Positions 17,662 to 27,179 are shown, counted from the first letter of the stretch. The stretch: DNA of 64,000 bases from Conchiformibius sp. (GCA_029984035.1 JASBYJ010000003.1:1-64000); one strand, 5' to 3'. Numbers and translations: made by a program. The notes: generated by a model not told the origin, from the letters alone.

Positions 17662-18537
17662 ATGATTTACCAAATTCTGGCACTCATTATTTGGAGCAGT
17701 TCGTTTATTGCCGCAAAATATGCTTATGTCATGCTGGAGCCTGCCATGGTGGTATTGCTGCGTTTGGTGATTGCGGCTTTTGTCGTGCTGCCTGTGGCGC
17801 GCCGTCATCTGGGACGTATTCCCCGCTCATATTGGAAGCCTTTGCTGTGGCTGACGTTTTTAAATTATGTAGTGGTCTTGATGCTGCAATTTTTAGGGGT
17901 CGCGCATACTTCCGTTGCCAGTGCGGTAACGATTGTGGGCTTGGAGCCTGTGATGATGGTATTTGTCGGGCATTTTTTCTTTGGCGACAAAGCGGATTGG
18001 TATCATTGGTTATTAGGTGCGGCAGCTTTTGCCGGTGTGGTCTTACTGATTGCGGGCGGAGCAGAAAGCGGCGGTGAGGTGGATTTATTGGGCTGCGCTT
18101 TGGTATTCGCGGCGGGTTTGATATTTTGTTGCACGATGCGGCCGACCAAACGTTTGGTTGCGGATGTCGGGGCACCGGTTTATACATCGTTATCTTTAGT
18201 ACTGGGGGCAATCATGTGCCTTCCTTTTGCATTGCTGGTTTCTGAAAACTATGCCATCCAATGGAATATCGCCGGTGTCGCGAGCATGATTTATTTGGGA
18301 GTGGGATGCAGTTGGTTCGCTTATTGGCTCTGGAATAAAGGCATGGGTACCGTATCCGCCAATGTATCCGGCGTTTTAATCGCACTTGAGCCTGTATGCG
18401 GAGTATTGCTGGCGGTATTGCTTTTAGGTGAACAGCTGTCAATGTTATCGTGGGCAGGTATTGCGATTGTCATTACCGCCGCCCTGGCATCCAGCTGGAT
18501 GCCGACATATCGGGCAAATAGAAAAACGACTGCCTGA
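17662..18537 (+). CDS. EamA/DMT-family inner-membrane transporter
   Basis: A 291-aa protein with about ten hydrophobic helices in two EamA repeats (about 1-135 and 145-280), each with the family pattern: IIWSSSFIAAKYA in the first and SVASAVTIVGLEPV at its end, and SANVSGVLIALEPVCGVLLAVLLLGE in the second. Drug/metabolite transporters of this type export amino acids, nucleosides or drugs; the substrate cannot be read from the sequence. It starts 32 bp after fis, with an uptake-like sequence between, and may be co-transcribed. Confidence 0.85.
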   Translation: MIYQILALIIWSSSFIAAKYAYVMLEPAMVVLLRLVIAAFVVLPVARRHLGRIPRSYWKPLLWLTFLNYVVVLMLQFLGVAHTSVASAVTIVGLEPVMMVFVGHFFFGDKADWYHWLLGAAAFAGVVLLIAGGAESGGEVDLLGCALVFAAGLIFCCTMRPTKRLVADVGAPVYTSLSLVLGAIMCLPFALLVSENYAIQWNIAGVASMIYLGVGCSWFAYWLWNKGMGTVSANVSGVLIALEPVCGVLLAVLLLGEQLSMLSWAGIAIVITAALASSWMPTYRANRKTTA

Positions 18538-18634
18538 TATCAAGGTTGCCTTCAAGCTATATAGCTGATTTTATAAGTTTCAACCCATTATTTTTAATTT
18601 GTAATCGATTAATAGCTTGCGAGAATAAAAGGAA

Positions 18635-19414
18635 ATGAATAATCTACCAATAGGATTTCGTGATTTCATTATTTATACTGTACCTGGTGCAATATTTATA
18701 TTGCAGTTAATCATCATTTCATTTCTTTTTATCGTTTGTCGTTATCCTAATTTTTCTATGGATAGTGTTGAGCCTTATCTCAAGTTATTCAAAGAAAGTC
18801 AAATACTTTTACTGTTTCTATACATTGTTGTCTCACATTTTTTGGGTATGTTGTTAAATCAAGAGGTAATTAAATATATATTAAAAAATATGGAGTGGAT
18901 TAGGACTTCTTGGTGGGATAGCCCTTTGGATAAGTATCTGAAAAGAATTTGTACGGTTGGTGACCCTAAATACGATAACCAAAGACAAAAAATTATTTTT
19001 GACTTTATAGAGCAATACGATAAGGAATTTTCTCAAACAAATGTAAAACTGGATAAGAAGCCAATATGGTTGATGCTGAGATGTATTGAAAATTATGGAG
19101 ATACATATTTGAAAGACGGCTTAAACAGGATAAATAATCTGCGTAATTTTTGTAGAAATATATTTTTTATGTTTGTATATTCTGCTTTGTTTAGCTTGAT
19201 ATTATTAATTTATTCATATGAAAATCAATCAACTTCTTATTTTTTGATTGTTTATTTCATTATTGTAATTATGTTTGCATATTTAAGTTTTAATCGGTAT
19301 AAAAAATTTTCACAATGGTTGGTTCGTTCTGTTATTGATGCTTACTATGCTGTGTTTTTGCATAAGCATGGGGAAGATGGTGATAATGAAGAAAAAATCA
19401 TATTGGGAATTTGA
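18635..19414 (+). CDS. AT-rich predicted membrane protein of unknown function
   Basis: A 259-aa protein with about four membrane segments: two near the N-terminus (residues about 15-36 and 54-75) and two near 175-225, separated by a charged cytoplasmic or periplasmic loop of some 100 residues with several Trp. I recognise no family. AAAAGGAA precedes the ATG at good spacing, so it looks expressed. Base use is much more AT-rich than in its neighbours (Leu as TTA/TTG, Ile as ATA, Lys as AAA), and it contains no uptake sequence. Both suggest recent acquisition. Similar small membrane proteins are sometimes effectors of defence systems, but nothing here shows that. Confidence 0.7.
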   Translation: MNNLPIGFRDFIIYTVPGAIFILQLIIISFLFIVCRYPNFSMDSVEPYLKLFKESQILLLFLYIVVSHFLGMLLNQEVIKYILKNMEWIRTSWWDSPLDKYLKRICTVGDPKYDNQRQKIIFDFIEQYDKEFSQTNVKLDKKPIWLMLRCIENYGDTYLKDGLNRINNLRNFCRNIFFMFVYSALFSLILLIYSYENQSTSYFLIVYFIIVIMFAYLSFNRYKKFSQWLVRSVIDAYYAVFLHKHGEDGDNEEKIILGI

Positions 19415-19441
19415 TTTTTAACATTTTTTAAAGGAAAAAAC

Positions 19442-21019
19442 ATGTCCAAAATCCAACGTGCTTTAATCAGCCTGTCCGACAAAAACGGTGCGGAATCTTT
19501 CGCCCGCGCCCTGCACGCGCTGGGGGTGGAAATTTTGTCCACCGGCGGCACGGCGAAACTGCTCGCCAATGCGGGCGTTCCCGTGATTGAAGTGGCGGAT
19601 TACACGGGGTTTCCCGAAATGCTGGACGGGCGCGTGAAAACCCTGCATCCGAAAATCCACGGCGGCATTCTGGGGCGGCGCGATGTGGGCGAACACGTTG
19701 AAAAAATGGCGGAACACGGCATCGGCAATATTGATTTGGTGTGCGTGAACTTGTATCCGTTTGCGGCAACGATTGCCAAGCCCGGCTGTACGCTGGAAGA
19801 TGCGATTGAAAACATTGACATCGGCGGCCCCACTATGGTGCGCTCGGCGGCGAAAAACTGGAAACACGTTGCCATTGTTACCGATAACGGCGATTTTGAA
19901 AGCATTGTCAAAGAGTTGCAGGAAAACGGCGCGGTATTGTCGGAGCAGACCCGTTTCCGTTTGGCGTGCAAGGCGTTCAGCCACACGGCGCAGTATGACG
20001 GCATGATTTCCAATTACTTAACCAGCGTGTCGGCGGAAAAATTGAGCGGCGAGCCGCAAATCGGCGCGTTCCCCGCGCAGTTTAATCAAAGCTGGCTGAA
20101 GGTGCAGGAAATGCGTTACGGCGAAAATCCGCATCAGCAAGCGGCGTTTTACCGCGATGCGTATCCCGCTTCAGGCAGCCTGAGCGCCTACACGCAATTG
20201 CAAGGTAAGGAATTGTCTTATAACAATATTGCCGATGCCGATGCCGCATGGGAAGCGGTGAAATCGTTTGACGCGCCCGCCTGCGTGATTGTGAAACACG
20301 CCAATCCCTGCGGCGTGGCGGTGGCGGACACGCCTTTGAACGCTTACAAATTGGCGTTTGCCACCGACACCACCAGCGCATTCGGCGGCATCATCGCGTT
20401 TAACCGCGAAATTGACGCGGACACGGTGGAAGCGGTAACGGGGCAGTTTTTGGAAGTATTGATTGCGCCGAAGTTTAGCGATGCGGCGAAAGAATTGATT
20501 GCCAACAAGAAAAACGTGCGCGTGTTGGAAATTCCCTTGGCGGCGGGGGCGAACCGTTTTGAATTGAAACGCGTGGGCGGCGGTTTGCTGGTGCAGTCGC
20601 CCGATTTGCACCGTTTGCGCCGCGAAGACGTGAAAGTGGTGTCCAAACGCCAACCCACCGAGCAGGAATGGCATGATTTGCTGTTTGTGTGGAACGTTGC
20701 CAAGTTTGTGAAATCCAATGCGATTGTGTTCGGCAAGGGCGGGCAGACCTACGGCATCGGCGCGGGGCAGATGAGCCGCGTGGATTCCACCCGCATCGCG
20801 GCGCGGAAAGCGCAGGACGGCGGTTTTGATTTGAACGGCGCGTGTGCGGCTTCCGATGCGTTTTTCCCGTTCCGCGACGGTGTGGACGTGATTGCCGAAC
20901 AGGGCATCAAGGCGGTAATTCACCCCGCCGGCTCGGTGCGCGATGAGGAAGTGTTTGCGGCGGCGGACGAACACGGCATGGCGATGGTGGTAACGGGGGT
21001 GCGCCATTTCCGGCATTGA
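19442..21019 (+). CDS. purH: Bifunctional AICAR transformylase / IMP cyclohydrolase
   Basis: A 525-aa enzyme catalysing the last two steps of purine synthesis to IMP. The N-terminal cyclohydrolase domain (1-200) begins IQRALISLSDKNG and includes STGGTAKLLANAGVPVIEV. The transformylase domain (200-525) has EMRYGENPHQQAAFY and the catalytic KHANPCG, with GQMSRVDSTRIA near the C-terminus. TTAAAGGAAA precedes the ATG. GC in third positions is visibly higher than in the neighbouring genes. Confidence 0.97.
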   Translation: MSKIQRALISLSDKNGAESFARALHALGVEILSTGGTAKLLANAGVPVIEVADYTGFPEMLDGRVKTLHPKIHGGILGRRDVGEHVEKMAEHGIGNIDLVCVNLYPFAATIAKPGCTLEDAIENIDIGGPTMVRSAAKNWKHVAIVTDNGDFESIVKELQENGAVLSEQTRFRLACKAFSHTAQYDGMISNYLTSVSAEKLSGEPQIGAFPAQFNQSWLKVQEMRYGENPHQQAAFYRDAYPASGSLSAYTQLQGKELSYNNIADADAAWEAVKSFDAPACVIVKHANPCGVAVADTPLNAYKLAFATDTTSAFGGIIAFNREIDADTVEAVTGQFLEVLIAPKFSDAAKELIANKKNVRVLEIPLAAGANRFELKRVGGGLLVQSPDLHRLRREDVKVVSKRQPTEQEWHDLLFVWNVAKFVKSNAIVFGKGGQTYGIGAGQMSRVDSTRIAARKAQDGGFDLNGACAASDAFFPFRDGVDVIAEQGIKAVIHPAGSVRDEEVFAAADEHGMAMVVTGVRHFRH

Positions 21020-21657
21020 TTTTTCAGGCTGCCTGAAAAACACCCCCCGTGAACGGGTGGGGGCTGGGGTGCGGGGAATCTTGCACGTCAAAAGAACTTT
21101 TCTTTGAAAACAAACCGCTTTTCCCACACCCTGCCCCTCACCCACAAACGGGGAAGGGAAAGATGTTTGACGGAGTTTCAGGCAGCCTGAAAAAAATCCC
21201 TCGTAGGGAGACCGTTACACAACCATCTTTTTTGTGGGCTAAAGCTCGCCCTACATCTGCCTGCCCCTCCCTCGCATACAGGGAAAGGCTGAGGGAACAA
21301 CCAACTTTTAAAATGAAATTTTTTTAATAAGCAAACATTCTTTTCCCGCCCTGACTTTCCCCATAAACAGAAAAGGAAATATTTTTGCAGGGTGCACCCC
21401 GCGCACTATCAAAACGATGTACGTGGAGTACCTTTTACCCATTCAGGCAGCCTGCAATCGCGATGCTTCCCTTCTCCGTAAACAGAGAAGGACAAAAACG
21501 GGATAACAATGTTGCATTCTTTTTTCAATACCTGTTTTCCCATAACCTGTATCTCTCCGGTATGAGTGAGGAATAAAATACCTAGAGTGGGCCATACACC
21601 TAAATCCTCTTACTGCAGCGGATAAACAAAGGAAATTTTATAAATAAACAATTATAT
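21020..21657. repeat. Intergenic field of degenerate palindromic repeats
   Basis: About 640 bp without a supported gene. It contains several C-rich/G-rich blocks such as CCCCTCACCCACAAACGGGG near 21134, TGTGGGCTAAAGCTCGCCCTACA near 21233-21255, CTCCCTCGCATACAGGG near 21268 and CCCTTCTCCGTAAACAGAGAAGG near 21469, plus uptake sequences. These look like short palindromic intergenic repeats that have accumulated between purH and the next gene. The open frame at 21049-21327 follows the repeats and is not credible as a protein. Confidence 0.6.
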
Positions 21658-22149
21658 ATGTTTTACTTAGGCGGCAACGCAGGACGCTCTAATATCGAAG
21701 TGCATGACGTACAATTTGCTGCATGCGCGGATTACCGTGATGCTTTGCCCGCCCTGAAAGCCGCATGGTTCGGCGATGCCGACAAAATCCATATTGACGG
21801 TTGGCAAGTGATTGACTGGGCAGACGGTTATGATGTTTCCCTGTCTGATGTACCGCCCAATACACACAACGATTTAAATCTCTATTTTGTCAATGTCGGC
21901 GGCTATTTGCACGGCCGTTTATCTGAAATGCATGATTTTGCATTGTTTGTGGCGAAAAATGCAGAGGATGCCAAGGCAAAAGCCCTTGCAACCTTATTAC
22001 CCGAACACGATTTGCGCCATAAGGATAATTTGAAAGACGTAGATAATGTTTTATTACTTAAACAGTGCAATGGTATGCATATCTGCTTAAGACCCAATCC
22101 TAACGGCGCGGCATCGCCGATTGCTTTTCAGGGGTATTTGCCGATTTAG
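21658..22149 (+). CDS. DUF1543-family protein
   Basis: A 163-aa soluble protein. The start MFYLGGNAGRSNIEVHDVQF is typical of DUF1543 (two repeats of a small alpha/beta unit), followed by DIDGWQVIDW-like IHIDGWQVIDWADGYDV and LYFVNVGGYLHGRLSEMHDF. Function unknown. The ribosome site is poor, and the upstream region is AT-rich. Confidence 0.75.
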   Translation: MFYLGGNAGRSNIEVHDVQFAACADYRDALPALKAAWFGDADKIHIDGWQVIDWADGYDVSLSDVPPNTHNDLNLYFVNVGGYLHGRLSEMHDFALFVAKNAEDAKAKALATLLPEHDLRHKDNLKDVDNVLLLKQCNGMHICLRPNPNGAASPIAFQGYLPI

Positions 22150-22600
22150 CAATAGACTTGCCTGCTGTTATCGCTTCCAGGATTAAACTGTCTAAAACCT
22201 TATCGCAAGGATAAAAGCAAAAAATAAGGCAGGCAAAGTGATGCTTGTTGCCATACGTGCAAGCTCACCGTATCGGCATGCCACCTTTACAACAAGGAGC
22301 CGGGTTACAACACCAACCACAGAAAGACTAATATATTGATTTATATAGATATAAAATTATAAGAATTGCAAACACAAAACATAGTGCAGCTATAAAAAAG
22401 ACATAGCGTCAGATTGTTGCATCTTGTAAGGCGTGGAAATTTTTATTCTATAAAACAATAAGATATAAAATACTTTGCATCTTCCTATTAATTGATAATG
22501 TGCTGAAAAATCTTACTGCCACCACCACGATATAAGACATACTGTACAAAAAAGCAGTTGCCTGAAAACCTCCCAAACACTCTCATAGAATTTCCTATAG
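22150..22600. other. Gap of about 450 bp, nothing recognised
   Basis: AT-rich in its right half. Small open frames exist (for example a 32-codon one from about 22240) but have no ribosome site, known domain or conserved look. Confidence 0.5.
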
Positions 22601-22634
22601 AAAAGCCTGCCTGAAGAAATTCAGGCAGGCTTTT
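22601..22634 (-). terminator. Intrinsic terminator of the rpsP-rplS operon
   Basis: AAAAGCCTGCCTGAA (22601-22615), GAAA loop, TTCAGGCAGGCTTTT (22620-22634). Read on the minus strand it ends in a T-run just after rplS. The stem is an uptake sequence variant. Confidence 0.9.
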
Positions 22635-22650
22635 GTTGTAAGCATAAAAA

Positions 22651-23019
22651 TTAAGCTTGTTTGCGTGCAGGCAATTTTTCTTTAATACGTGCGGCTTTAC
22701 CGGTCAGACCGCGCAGATAATACAGTTTGGCGCGGCGTACATCACCGCGGCGTTTCACTTCGATTTTCTCTACACGCGGAGAATACAAGGGGAAGGTACG
22801 CTCCACACCTTCGCCGTTAGAAATTTTGCGAACGATAAAGTTGCTGTTCAAACCGCGATTTCTACGGGAAATTACCACACCTTCATAAGCTTGCAAACGT
22901 GTACGGTTACCCTCAACGACACGCGCCCAAACCACAACGGTATCACCGGGAGCAAACTCAGGAATTTCTTTACCCAAACGGGCGATTTCTTCCTGTTCCA
23001 ATTGTTGAATCAAGTTCAT
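22651..23019 (-). CDS. rplS: 50S ribosomal protein L19
   Basis: A 122-aa protein at the 30S-50S interface. Conserved stretches include FAPGDTVVVWARVVEGNRTR, QAYEGVVISRRNRGLNSNF and GVERTFPLYSP...IEVKRRGDVRRAKLYYLR. It is last in the operon rpsP-rimM-trmD-rplS, 25 bp after trmD, and followed by the terminator. Confidence 0.98.
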   Translation of the reverse strand: MNLIQQLEQEEIARLGKEIPEFAPGDTVVVWARVVEGNRTRLQAYEGVVISRRNRGLNSNFIVRKISNGEGVERTFPLYSPRVEKIEVKRRGDVRRAKLYYLRGLTGKAARIKEKLPARKQA

Positions 23020-23044
23020 TTTTTATTCCTAAATATAATATGGA

Positions 23045-23800
23045 CTATGCCGCTTGCTCTCGCTCGGACAAAATTTTTTGCAAGAGTTCGGCTTCCTGTG
23101 GGAGTAAATCACGCCCGTCCAATAAATCCGGACGTCGTGCCAATGTGCGGCGCAACGATTGTTCTAATCGCCACTCCGCAATCAAAGCATGATTACCCGA
23201 TAACAAAACATCGGGTACAACCATACCTTGAAATTCTGAAGGTCTGGTATAGTGGGGGCAATCCAATAAGCCATCCGCAAAAGAGTCCTGCTCTGCCGAC
23301 AAACTATCCCCCAATACACCCGGTATCAAACGTAGAACGGCATCCATCAGCATCATTGCTGGCAGCTCACCGCCAGATACGACAAAATCACCTACACTGA
23401 TTTCTTCATCTACGTCTGTTTGCAGCACGCGCTCGTCAATTCCTTCATAGCGACCACATAACAATACTAAATTATCGTATTGTGCAAGCTCTATGACTTT
23501 ACGATGTGTAAGCGGCTGCCCTTGCGGACTCAAATAAATAATACGACTGTTGTGCTGCTGATTTTTATATCGTGTTCCGGCCTGCTTCAAGGCTGCCTGA
23601 ATAGGAGCCGCCATCATAATCATGCCGGGACCGCCGCCAAAAGGGCGGTCATCAATATAACCTAATTTATTATCGGCAAAGGAACGGGGATTGATTGTTT
23701 CAAACTGCCAAAGTCCCAGTTGTTTAGCCCTACCTGTTACACCGTAACAGGTAATACTCTCAAACATCTCAGGAAACAATGTAATCGCCTGAATAAACAT
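23045..23800 (-). CDS. trmD: tRNA (guanine-37-N1) methyltransferase
   Basis: A 251-aa SPOUT-class enzyme that methylates G37 of tRNAs reading CNN codons and prevents +1 frameshifting. The knotted SAM site is visible in IIYLSPQGQPL and LLCGRYEGIDER, followed by EISVGDFVVSGGELPAM and the C-terminal HYTRPSEF. The ATG at 23800 is chosen (GGTGAGG just upstream, MFIQAITLFPEMF start). The frame continues 28 codons upstream through an uptake sequence. Confidence 0.97.
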   Translation of the reverse strand: MFIQAITLFPEMFESITCYGVTGRAKQLGLWQFETINPRSFADNKLGYIDDRPFGGGPGMIMMAAPIQAALKQAGTRYKNQQHNSRIIYLSPQGQPLTHRKVIELAQYDNLVLLCGRYEGIDERVLQTDVDEEISVGDFVVSGGELPAMMLMDAVLRLIPGVLGDSLSAEQDSFADGLLDCPHYTRPSEFQGMVVPDVLLSGNHALIAEWRLEQSLRRTLARRPDLLDGRDLLPQEAELLQKILSEREQAA

Positions 23801-23865
23801 AACCTCACCAAGCCGGTGTATTTTCAGGCAGCCTTTTTGATAACAAACCGCCCAATATAAGACTT

Positions 23866-24375
23866 TTAATAGTCCAAACCCCAATCCACTGTTATGGTTT
23901 CTTTCAGAGAATCAACACCATCAACATAATGGGATACAAACGGGATGAGTTTCTCGCCATGTGCGCCCCGCACTACCAATACATCATGTGCACCGGTTTG
24001 CATTAAATTATGCACCGAACCGAGTACCACACCTTCACGGTTCACAACTTGCATTCCGATTAAGTCAGCCCAGTAATACTCGTCTTTTTCCGTATCGGCG
24101 AACTCAGAACGCGGGATTTCGACCGTATAACCACGCAAAAGTGCTGCAGCATCACGATCCTCCACGCCGACAAATTTAACTTGCAGTTCATCGCCGGCCA
24201 ATCTGCCGTCTTCCAATGCAACCGTGATAACTTTATCGTCTTTACGGAGATACCACTGCGGATACTCAAACAAACTATCGCCGTATTCGGTATCCGCTTT
24301 GACTTTCAGCCAGCCTTTAATACCGTACACACCTTTGATATAGCCCATGGCTATCCGCTTATGAGTATCATCCAT
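23866..24375 (-). CDS. rimM: 16S rRNA processing protein RimM
   Basis: A 169-aa assembly factor for the 30S head that binds S19. The N-terminal barrel begins IAMGYIKGVYGIKGWLKV and includes EYPQWYLR. The C-terminal PRC-barrel contains YYWADLIGMQVVN and DVLVVRG...EKLIPFV. It lies between rpsP (20 bp) and trmD, the standard order. Confidence 0.97.
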   Translation of the reverse strand: MDDTHKRIAMGYIKGVYGIKGWLKVKADTEYGDSLFEYPQWYLRKDDKVITVALEDGRLAGDELQVKFVGVEDRDAAALLRGYTVEIPRSEFADTEKDEYYWADLIGMQVVNREGVVLGSVHNLMQTGAHDVLVVRGAHGEKLIPFVSHYVDGVDSLKETITVDWGLDY

Positions 24376-24395
24376 ACACAGCAGCCTGAATGCGA

Positions 24396-24641
24396 TTAAG
24401 CAGCTTTTTGCTCTTTAACCAATTTGGATACCGCATCGCTCAACTGGGCACCCTGTCCGATCCAATGGTTCAAACGGTCTGCAGCGATACGGACGCGTTC
24501 TTGCTTTTCGTTGGCAACAGGATTGTAGAAACCCAAACGCTCAATGAAACGGCCATCGCGGCGGTTGCGGCTGTCGGCGGCAACGATATTGTAGAAAGGA
24601 CGTTTTTTAGAGCCGCCACGGGCCAAGCGGATAACTACCAT
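24396..24641 (-). CDS. rpsP: 30S ribosomal protein S16
   Basis: An 81-aa protein beginning MVVIRLARGGSKKRPFYNI with VADSRNRRDGRFIERLGFYNP, the full S16 signature. First gene of the operon. An AAGGAATAAAAGC ribosome site lies upstream. Confidence 0.98.
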   Translation of the reverse strand: MVVIRLARGGSKKRPFYNIVAADSRNRRDGRFIERLGFYNPVANEKQERVRIAADRLNHWIGQGAQLSDAVSKLVKEQKAA

Positions 24642-24731
24642 GCTTTTATTCCTTGAAATGTAAAATTGATAAAACAGAAAACTGCCTATTTTATTAGGTT
24701 TTGTTTTATTTAGGCAAGTACTTTATCTTGG

Positions 24732-25541
24732 CTACCATGCAAACAATACCAAACTCAACGCAATCACCGTCATGCCGCTTACCAAACCGTACACGGTTTC
24801 ATGTCCTTTCGCATAACGCTTGGCAGCAGGCAGCAACTCATCCAGAGCCAAAAATACCATAATACCCGCAATCAATCCGAACACCGTACCGAATACCGCA
24901 GGCGACAAAAACGGCTTCAGAATCAAATACCCAAGCAAAGCCCCCAGAGGCTCTGCCATACCGGACAAAAGGCACAAACCCACAGTTACAGCCTTATTGC
25001 GCGTTGCGAAATACACAGGTGCGGCGATAGAGATACCTTCGGGTATATTATGCACCGCAATAGCAAACGCCAAAGGCAAACCGACTGCCGCATTTTCCAA
25101 AGTGGCAAAAAAAGTGGCCAAGCCCTCGGGAAAATTATGTGCCGTAATGGCAAAAGCCGCCATGATGCCGACCCGATTGATATAAGAGCGGCTGTGTTTT
25201 TGAAATTCCGGGTCATCCGGATCAAGTGTTTCATGCGGATTCGGCACCAGCCTATCAATCATCATCACCAACAGCAATCCGCATAAAAAAGTGATTGTCG
25301 CCAGTATCAATCCGGACTTGCCGCCATAACTTTCGGAAAATGCCGCCACCGACTTATTAAAAATCTCGGTCAGCGAAACATAGACCATTGCTCCGCCCGC
25401 AAATGCCAAACCGAATGCCAACACTCTCGGGCTGGGCGTTTTGGAAAAAAACACCAGCACACTGCCCAAAACCGTAGCCAGGCCTGCGGCAAAAGTAATG
25501 GCAAATGCGATAAACAGATTCGAGAAAGAAAAAGTAACCAT
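24732..25541 (-). CDS. zupT: ZIP-family zinc transporter ZupT
   Basis: A 269-aa inner-membrane metal importer with about eight helices. The two metal-site helices carry HNFPEG (near residue 133) and HNIPEG (near 163). A histidine-poor cytoplasmic loop lies at about 85-115. The ATG at 25541 (MVTFSFSNLFIAFAI) fits the family; the frame extends ten codons upstream without a better ribosome site. It lies upstream of rpsP on the same strand with 90 bp between, so read-through is possible. Confidence 0.93.
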   Translation of the reverse strand: MVTFSFSNLFIAFAITFAAGLATVLGSVLVFFSKTPSPRVLAFGLAFAGGAMVYVSLTEIFNKSVAAFSESYGGKSGLILATITFLCGLLLVMMIDRLVPNPHETLDPDDPEFQKHSRSYINRVGIMAAFAITAHNFPEGLATFFATLENAAVGLPLAFAIAVHNIPEGISIAAPVYFATRNKAVTVGLCLLSGMAEPLGALLGYLILKPFLSPAVFGTVFGLIAGIMVFLALDELLPAAKRYAKGHETVYGLVSGMTVIALSLVLFAW

Positions 25542-25645
25542 CTCTAACTCACAAATAATAATTACTCTCAAATATTAACATAATTTCTTTATCCCCGTAT
25601 TTTTACAGTACAATACAGCCGATTGTTTTTCTTGATTTGAACCTT

Positions 25646-26428
25646 ATGCAACCGCATCGCGCCCGAAAGCGTTTCGGACAAAATTTTTTACAGGATACAC
25701 GCATCATTGCCGACATCGTTCACGCCGTCCGTCCTGCGGAGAATGATGTCGTCATAGAAATCGGTCCGGGATTGGCTGCGATTACGGCTCCTTTGTGCGC
25801 CAAACTCAACCGTCTGCACGTTTGCGAAATAGACCGCGATATTATCGCCTATCTCAAACAACAGCCGTTTGCCGACAAATTAGAAATTTACGAAGGCGAT
25901 GTATTGCAATTTGATTTCCGCAGCATTTCAGGCAGCAAAAAAATAGTCGGCAACCTGCCTTATAATATTTCCACCCCTTTGCTGTTCAAACTCAGCGAAG
26001 TGGCAGACGAAGTGATTGATATGCACTTTATGCTGCAAAAAGAAGTTGTGGAACGCATGGTTGCGCTGCCTGAAAGCAACGATTACGGCAGGCTCAGCGT
26101 GATGTTGCAGTATTTCTTCGAGATGGAGATGCTGATTGACGTACCGCCCGAATCGTTTGACCCCGCACCCAAAGTAAACTCCGCCGTTGTCCGCATGATT
26201 CCGCAAAAAGGGCGCATCGGTACCGCCGAAGACTTTTGCCACTTTGCCGGTTTAGTGAAGCAGGCTTTCCATCAACGCCGCAAAACCTTGCGCAACAATT
26301 TAAAAGGCTGGGCAAACGATGACGATTTACAGGCAGCCGGCATCTCGCCGCAACAACGCGCCGAAGCCGTTGCGCCCGAAAAATACGTATTATTAAGCAA
26401 CTATCTCATTCGAAAACAGAAAGATTAA
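25646..26428 (+). CDS. rsmA: 16S rRNA (adenine-1518/1519-N6) dimethyltransferase
   Basis: A 260-aa KsgA-type enzyme that dimethylates two adjacent adenines in the 3' hairpin of 16S rRNA. Signature: RKRFGQNFLQD at the start, VIEIGPGLAAIT (SAM loop) and the catalytic GNLPYNISTPLLF. The ATG at 25646 gives the usual N-terminus; a TTG at 25637 is in frame. Divergent from zupT. The next gene starts 1 bp after its stop. Confidence 0.97.
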   Translation: MQPHRARKRFGQNFLQDTRIIADIVHAVRPAENDVVIEIGPGLAAITAPLCAKLNRLHVCEIDRDIIAYLKQQPFADKLEIYEGDVLQFDFRSISGSKKIVGNLPYNISTPLLFKLSEVADEVIDMHFMLQKEVVERMVALPESNDYGRLSVMLQYFFEMEMLIDVPPESFDPAPKVNSAVVRMIPQKGRIGTAEDFCHFAGLVKQAFHQRRKTLRNNLKGWANDDDLQAAGISPQQRAEAVAPEKYVLLSNYLIRKQKD

Positions 26429-26429
26429 A

Positions 26430-27179
26430 ATGACAGTTACCGACAAAAACCACGTGATGGTCAGCTTTAAAAATGTCAATAAATACTTTAAAGACCTGCA
26501 CGTTATCAAAAACACTTCTTTAGATATCCGGCAAGGCGAGGTTGTGGTTGTATGCGGCCCTTCAGGCAGCGGCAAATCCACGCTTATCCGCACGGTAAAC
26601 CAACTGGAAAACATTCAAAGCGGCGAAATTTGGGTGGACGGCATCAATGTGGCCGACCCTAAAACCGACTTGAACAAAATACGCACCGAAGTGGGTTTCG
26701 TGTTCCAGCACTTCAATCTTTATCCGCATTTAACCGTTTTGGAAAACATCACCCTATCGCCGATAAAAGTGAAAGGTCTGCCCCAAGAAGAAGCGGAGAG
26801 AAAAGCCGTTACTCTTTTGGAACGCGTCGGTTTGGCTCACAAAAAAGATGCATTCCCCTCGCAATTGTCGGGCGGTCAGCAGCAGCGCGTAGCCATTGCC
26901 CGCGGTTTGGCCATGGAACCGCGCGTGATGCTGTTTGACGAACCCACTTCCGCACTCGACCCCGAAATGGTGGGAGAAGTATTGAAAGTCATGAAAGATT
27001 TGGCGCAAAGCGGCATGACCATGATGGTGGTTACCCACGAAATGGGTTTTGCGAAAGAAGTGGCCGACCGCATCATTTTTATCGACCACGGCGAAATTCT
27101 CGAAGACCGCCATCCTGATGAATTTTTTGCCCACCCCGACACCGAACGCGCCAAACAGTTTCTCAGCCAAATTATGTAA
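26430..27179 (+). CDS. Polar amino-acid ABC transporter ATP-binding protein
   Basis: A 249-aa ATPase of the GlnQ/HisP group. Walker A is GPSGSGKST, the Q-loop is VFQHFNLYPHLTV, the signature is LSGGQQQR, Walker B is VMLFDEPTSALDPE and the switch histidine is in VVTHEMGFA. These drive uptake of polar amino acids such as glutamine or glutamate. The permease and binding-protein genes are not adjacent, so it is an orphan subunit here, coupled to rsmA (1-bp gap). Confidence 0.93.
   Translation: MTVTDKNHVMVSFKNVNKYFKDLHVIKNTSLDIRQGEVVVVCGPSGSGKSTLIRTVNQLENIQSGEIWVDGINVADPKTDLNKIRTEVGFVFQHFNLYPHLTVLENITLSPIKVKGLPQEEAERKAVTLLERVGLAHKKDAFPSQLSGGQQQRVAIARGLAMEPRVMLFDEPTSALDPEMVGEVLKVMKDLAQSGMTMMVVTHEMGFAKEVADRIIFIDHGEILEDRHPDEFFAHPDTERAKQFLSQIM

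Noticed and set aside
21049..21327. 92-codon plus-strand frame after purH
   Set aside because: It reads through uptake sequences and palindromic repeats, with no ribosome site.
22240..22340. 32-codon frame beginning MLVAIRASSPYRH
   Set aside because: No ribosome site, no conserved look, inside a decaying gap.
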